From contig NZ_JAWHTD010000037.1 in assembly GCF_032586235.1 (NCBI RefSeq), positions 1-35,890 of the forward strand: a stretch of DNA of 35,890 nucleotides, in the 5' to 3' direction. Positions 33,009 to 35,890 of this stretch are shown one piece after another. This DNA is from Aestuariicoccus sp032586235. Its GTDB lineage: Bacteria; Pseudomonadota; Alphaproteobacteria; Rhodobacterales; Rhodobacteraceae. How positions within the stretch are numbered: the first letter of the stretch is position 1; each line of letters begins with the position of its first letter. Position numbers and translations under genes: made by a program. Under the pieces are notes generated by a model that was not told the DNA's origin, searched no databases, and worked only from the letters and a program-made list of their open reading frames with translations.

Positions 33009-33932
33009 CCCAAGTGCGGCAATAAGGAAATCCGAGGCCCTGTTGGAAACGCGTCGCACTGCATCTTCCGTGTTCGATGCATTATGCGATCCTAATATGC
33101 AGCGGTCGAATCCTCGCAGCGCGCTTGATTCTGGCAATGGTTCGATCTCAAAGACGTCCAGCGCCGCAGAGTGAACGGTGCCGTCTCTCAGAGCTGTAAC
33201 CAATGCGACCTCATCAATAATCGGTCCGCGGGCAACGTTCACCACCCGCAACCCGGGCTTTGCCAGTCGCAGCGTGTCAGAGTTAAGCATTCCTTTCGTG
33301 TTCGGCGTCAGTGGACAGGTGAAAACGACAAAATCTGCATCTTTAATCGCCTGTGGCCACGTTGTCGGCTGGACACTCAAAGCCGCAGCATTGGAGAAAA
33401 ACGGATCGACAACCCGAACCTCCATTTCTGCTGCCAGAAGCCTGCGCGCCGTTTGTTGACCGATATCGCCAAAGCCCACCAGCGTAACAAGCCGTCCGGC
33501 TAGAGAAATGCCACGCGGTTTGGGCCAACCGCCTGCTCGCACGCCACGGTCAATCGCAAAGGTCTCTCGCGCCAGTCCGACAACGTAACTCATGGCGACG
33601 TCTGCCACCTCGTTGCCAAATGCCGCGGGCGTATTGGTCACCGGAATGCCCAGTCGCCGGGCCGTCTCGAAATCAACGTTGTCGGTACCAACTCCCCACT
33701 TGACGCATGCGCGCAACGATCCCGCATGGCCAGCCTCAAGCACTGCCGCCGTCGCCGGGTCATCACCGATAATCCAACCATCAAAAATCGGCACCAACTC
33801 GATCAATTCCGCCTCGGGCACAATCTGAACAAACTCTGGCACGAACAACTCGATGCTCTCGCGATCAAACCGGGCGCGGAGCTCGTCAACGATCCCAATC
33901 ATCGGCGGGCACGTAAGCAATACACGCGTCAT
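33000..33932 (-). CDS. D-isomer-specific 2-hydroxyacid dehydrogenase
   Basis: A 310-residue NAD-dependent dehydrogenase of the SerA/phosphoglycerate-dehydrogenase group. The NAD loop is 'LVGFGDIGQQTARRL' (GxGxxG at 153-158). The catalytic residues are in place: Arg in 'VNVARGPIIDE' (R235), Glu in 'DVFEIEPLPES' (E264) and His in 'LGSHNAS' (H283). No C-terminal ACT domain is present, so feedback control as in serine biosynthesis is unlikely. Its ATG overlaps the stop of the CMP-sugar synthetase gene (ATGA), which means coupled translation. A role in making or modifying the acid sugar precursor is inferred from that pairing. Confidence 0.9.
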   Translation of the reverse strand: MTRVLLTCPPMIGIVDELRARFDRESIELFVPEFVQIVPEAELIELVPIFDGWIIGDDPATAAVLEAGHAGSLRACVKWGVGTDNVDFETARRLGIPVTNTPAAFGNEVADVAMSYVVGLARETFAIDRGVRAGGWPKPRGISLAGRLVTLVGFGDIGQQTARRLLAAEMEVRVVDPFFSNAAALSVQPTTWPQAIKDADFVVFTCPLTPNTKGMLNSDTLRLAKPGLRVVNVARGPIIDEVALVTALRDGTVHSAALDVFEIEPLPESSALRGFDRCILGSHNASNTEDAVRRVSNRASDFLIAALGST

Positions 33933-34618
33933 GGCAAACTCCGCATGGCAAGAGCCTCCGCAAGCACCCAGTCCTCGGCATTGTCGATATCCAGAGATTC
34001 AAGCTTAGGCGACTCGAACAAGCAGGGCGCCTTTCCGATCCGCGCGCCGGTTGCGGTAAAGCTGGACCTGTCAAAGATATAGAGGTTTGAGTTCTCCTCG
34101 AACCACGGCTCGAGGTCTTGGGTACGGAGTAGGTTGTCCGGGTCGTGATTCACGGCCGATCCATCTTCGCGGTAGAACCGCGTCTGCACCCGGTTGACGG
34201 TGAATAGGCTGTCGGCACTTCCATCACGTAAGCATGTGTCATAAGCCTGCAACGCGGACGAAATCGTTTTGGCGGATATCAGCGGGTTCGTCGCATGTGT
34301 CATGACGTACCGGTCGGCCTCGATGGCGGCCAGATCATCCGCAATAACAAGATTCATCGAGACATGATCACCGCATATCTCCTCCCTTCGATGCCGGAGT
34401 AGCAGCTTGTTACCGGCATCCAGTTCATTTAGACCATGCTCCTTCAGCTTATCCTCGGCATCAGTATTGATCACAACAACTTCGATCTCGTCCATGGCCA
34501 ACAGGGTCGAAATGACCCAGTGAAACAAGGGACGTCCCGCGAAAGTTTTGAAGTTCTTCGCTCTCACTCGCTCGCTTTTTGCCTTTATCGGCACCAATGC
34601 AACGGTTTTTCTGGTCAT
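33929..34618 (-). CDS. NeuA-like CMP-nonulosonate (acylneuraminate) cytidylyltransferase
   Basis: A 229-residue nucleotidyltransferase that would join CTP and a nine-carbon or similar acid sugar to give a CMP-sugar. The N-terminal 'VALVPIKAKSERVRAKNFKT' has the conserved loop for CTP (usually xSxRxxxKN), followed by 'AGRPLFHWVISTLL', 'VVINTDAEDK' and 'YVMTHATNPLISAKTI'. A C-terminal 'LESLDIDNAEDWVLAEAL' contains the metal-site aspartates of the family (DIDxxxDW). AAGGA seven bases before the ATG fixes the start. NeuB and NeuC partners are not in this window. The sugar could be sialic, legionaminic or another ulosonic acid. Confidence 0.87.
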   Translation of the reverse strand: MTRKTVALVPIKAKSERVRAKNFKTFAGRPLFHWVISTLLAMDEIEVVVINTDAEDKLKEHGLNELDAGNKLLLRHRREEICGDHVSMNLVIADDLAAIEADRYVMTHATNPLISAKTISSALQAYDTCLRDGSADSLFTVNRVQTRFYREDGSAVNHDPDNLLRTQDLEPWFEENSNLYIFDRSSFTATGARIGKAPCLFESPKLESLDIDNAEDWVLAEALAMRSLP

Positions 34619-34629
34619 CGGGACGTCCT

Positions 34630-35526
34630 TCAGCGTGGATAGTAATATTTTTGTTTCTGCAACTTCGACAGTCGCAACGACGCTGTGCTGCCGCGATAGG
34701 TTCCCCAGTACTGGTGATACCGGAAAAGAGCAATCTCAGGCCACACCGCGATGCGACCCATGCCCGGAAGTTCGTCACGGCGTAGCGCGTCTTTGATGTC
34801 CAGGCCGATGCCTGCAGCTGTAAACCACAGAAAGTCGAAGAAGCCGAAATAGATATCAGGCATGATCAGCTGCATCGCTATCGCCTCCCGCTCATACCGG
34901 TTCTTTACTTGTGCCCATGTCTCTTCGTGGATGTGGATAACCGGTGCTTCGGCCACATAACCAATCGCCATCTCATTTGCGACCAGGTTCTTGGCCAAGG
35001 CAATATCCTCAAGCCCGGTGACTTCTTCATCAAAGGGATGATCACGCCAGACCCCAGCAGCCAACGCGGCGTTAGCGTTGTTGCAAAAGAACCCCTCTTG
35101 CGGGAGTTGCGATTGGTCCGGGAAGTATTTTTCGAACAACATTTGTTCGGAAAACCGAGAGACGCCTTCCTTGCCCATCTGTCGTCCATAGGAATATGCC
35201 ACGGTGCCGTTGACGACCGGCTCAATGAGGCGCTCAAGCCAGTCATGCACTGCTGGAATGCAGTGGCCAGAAAGGAACACCAGAACATTTCCGCGCGCGG
35301 CCGCGCAGCCGACATTCAAAGAACGTCCAAAGGTGAATTCGGGCTTTGAGATGTGCTCGACGCGACAACCATGGCGTTCAGCGATAATCAAAGTGTCATC
35401 CGTCGATCCCGAATCGACGATGATTGTCTCGTGCAACACGTCTGATGTTTGCCCGGCGATCGCTTCAAGAACCTCGACCAGCCAACGCGACTCATTATAG
35501 GTGCGAATAATAATACTGACGTCCAA
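34630..35526 (-). CDS. Family 2 glycosyltransferase (rhamnosyltransferase-like)
   Basis: A 298-residue GT-A enzyme: 'VSIIIRTYNESRWLVEVLEA', 'TIIVDSGSTDDTLIIAERHG', and 'LVFLSGHCIPA' in the DxD position (the acidic pair is replaced, as in several GT2 subgroups). 'FFCNNANAALAAGVWRDHPF' and 'TGLEDIALAKNLV' (the ED catalytic-base motif) follow. The C-terminal part has a hydrophobic stretch around 'GFFDFLWFTAAGIGL'. The start codon appears to be TTG (35526). It is the first gene of the leftward cluster, 11 bases before the CMP-sugar synthetase gene, so a promoter should lie in 35527-35700. Confidence 0.88.
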   Translation of the reverse strand: MDVSIIIRTYNESRWLVEVLEAIAGQTSDVLHETIIVDSGSTDDTLIIAERHGCRVEHISKPEFTFGRSLNVGCAAARGNVLVFLSGHCIPAVHDWLERLIEPVVNGTVAYSYGRQMGKEGVSRFSEQMLFEKYFPDQSQLPQEGFFCNNANAALAAGVWRDHPFDEEVTGLEDIALAKNLVANEMAIGYVAEAPVIHIHEETWAQVKNRYEREAIAMQLIMPDIYFGFFDFLWFTAAGIGLDIKDALRRDELPGMGRIAVWPEIALFRYHQYWGTYRGSTASLRLSKLQKQKYYYPR

Positions 35527-35890
35527 AGCAGATCTCGCGTCGTGTCAAGAGAAAATCCCCCTTAAGGGTAAAGGCTAGAGCAACTGCATCAATAAAAAAG
35601 GGGGCAAAGAGGAAGTTTCCGAACTGTTGCCTCTGGGTCGCAAAATGGATACCCAGCCGGCGCTCAAGGCGCTGCTAATCTTGAAGCCATCATCTCTTTT
35701 TCCGTCCAGAATATCCGTCTAAATGAAGCCGTTAAATTTCATTTGCCTAAATTTTTTACGACACTTAGTCGGGTTTGAACAACACCTTCAGGCGGACTGA
35801 AGGCGGGGATTTCGTGTGTTGGGCGTGTGCAGGTCGGCGAACAACCAACCGATGATGACGGTCCAAAGCGCTCTGAGGTGGGCGAGTATC
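35527..35890 (-). other. Upstream region of the leftward glycan cluster; possible gene end at window edge
   Basis: No complete gene is seen. The segment 35700-35770 is AT-rich (AAATTTCATTTGCC, AAATTTTTTACG) and is the best place for a promoter of the leftward genes, though I cannot name boxes. CCCTTAAGGG near 35560 is a perfect short palindrome. At the right edge, a minus-strand frame from 35890 down to a TGA at 35788 reads 'LRALWTVIIGWLFADLHTPN' and could be the C-terminus of a gene that continues beyond the window. Confidence 0.35.

Overview
The window looks like chromosomal or large-replicon DNA from an alphaproteobacterium, most likely a marine Rhodobacterales (Roseobacter-type) species. 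This is inferred from the Caulobacter-style cpa/tad gene set, the GC-rich coding style, and IS5/IS3 elements of types common in that group. No tRNA, rRNA or CRISPR array was found.

Layout. (1) 1-3453: a secretin-less CpaC paralogue, a 5'-truncated membrane-protein pseudogene, and a wrecked IS903-type IS5 element. The IS has lost its left end and carries three ~40-bp palindromic insertions inside the transposase gene. (2) 3700-5007: an AAA ATPase with a winged-helix-like N-terminus. (3) 5154-9119: a GtrA flippase-like protein, an FAD-dependent UDP-galactopyranose-mutase-like oxidoreductase and a large polytopic membrane protein, on the + strand. (4) 9267-24351: an almost complete Tad (Flp) pilus locus, all on the + strand: TadD-like lipoprotein, prepilin peptidase CpaA, Tad/TadG-like protein, Flp pilin with its own leader and terminator, CpaB, CpaC secretin, a small lipoprotein, two TadE-like minor pseudopilins, CpaE, a Tat-exported L,D-transpeptidase, CpaF, TadB, TadC and a Clp-type AAA ATPase with a P-loop-less first half. 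(5) 24896-28924: a polytopic GT-C-type protein, a GtrB/DPM1-type GT2 and a GT4 glycosyltransferase. (6) 28925-30151: an IS3 orfA/orfB relic interrupted by an apparently intact IS427-group IS5 element whose transposase needs a -1 frameshift. (7) 30160-35526: a leftward polysaccharide or glycan cluster: DUF115/MptE-like protein, glycosyltransferase, D-2-hydroxyacid dehydrogenase, CMP-sugar (NeuA-like) synthetase and GT2.

How the parts fit. CpaA would process Flp and the TadE-like pseudopilins, which carry a G|xxxxE site. CpaF powers the TadB/TadC inner-membrane platform, CpaE positions it, and CpaC with CpaB forms the outer-membrane channel. The L,D-transpeptidase, which overlaps cpaE by four bases, could remodel peptidoglycan around that channel. 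GtrA, the GtrB-like GT2 and the GT-C proteins on either side of the tad genes have the parts of a lipid-linked sugar pathway, so glycan decoration of the cell surface or pilus is a reasonable but unproven idea.

The most novel structure is the trio of short palindromic elements at 2703-2955. They share terminal sequences, have different but still self-complementary inner stems, occur in both orientations, and all sit at the same kind of target (TC^G) inside a transposase gene whose uninterrupted reading can be reconstructed around them.
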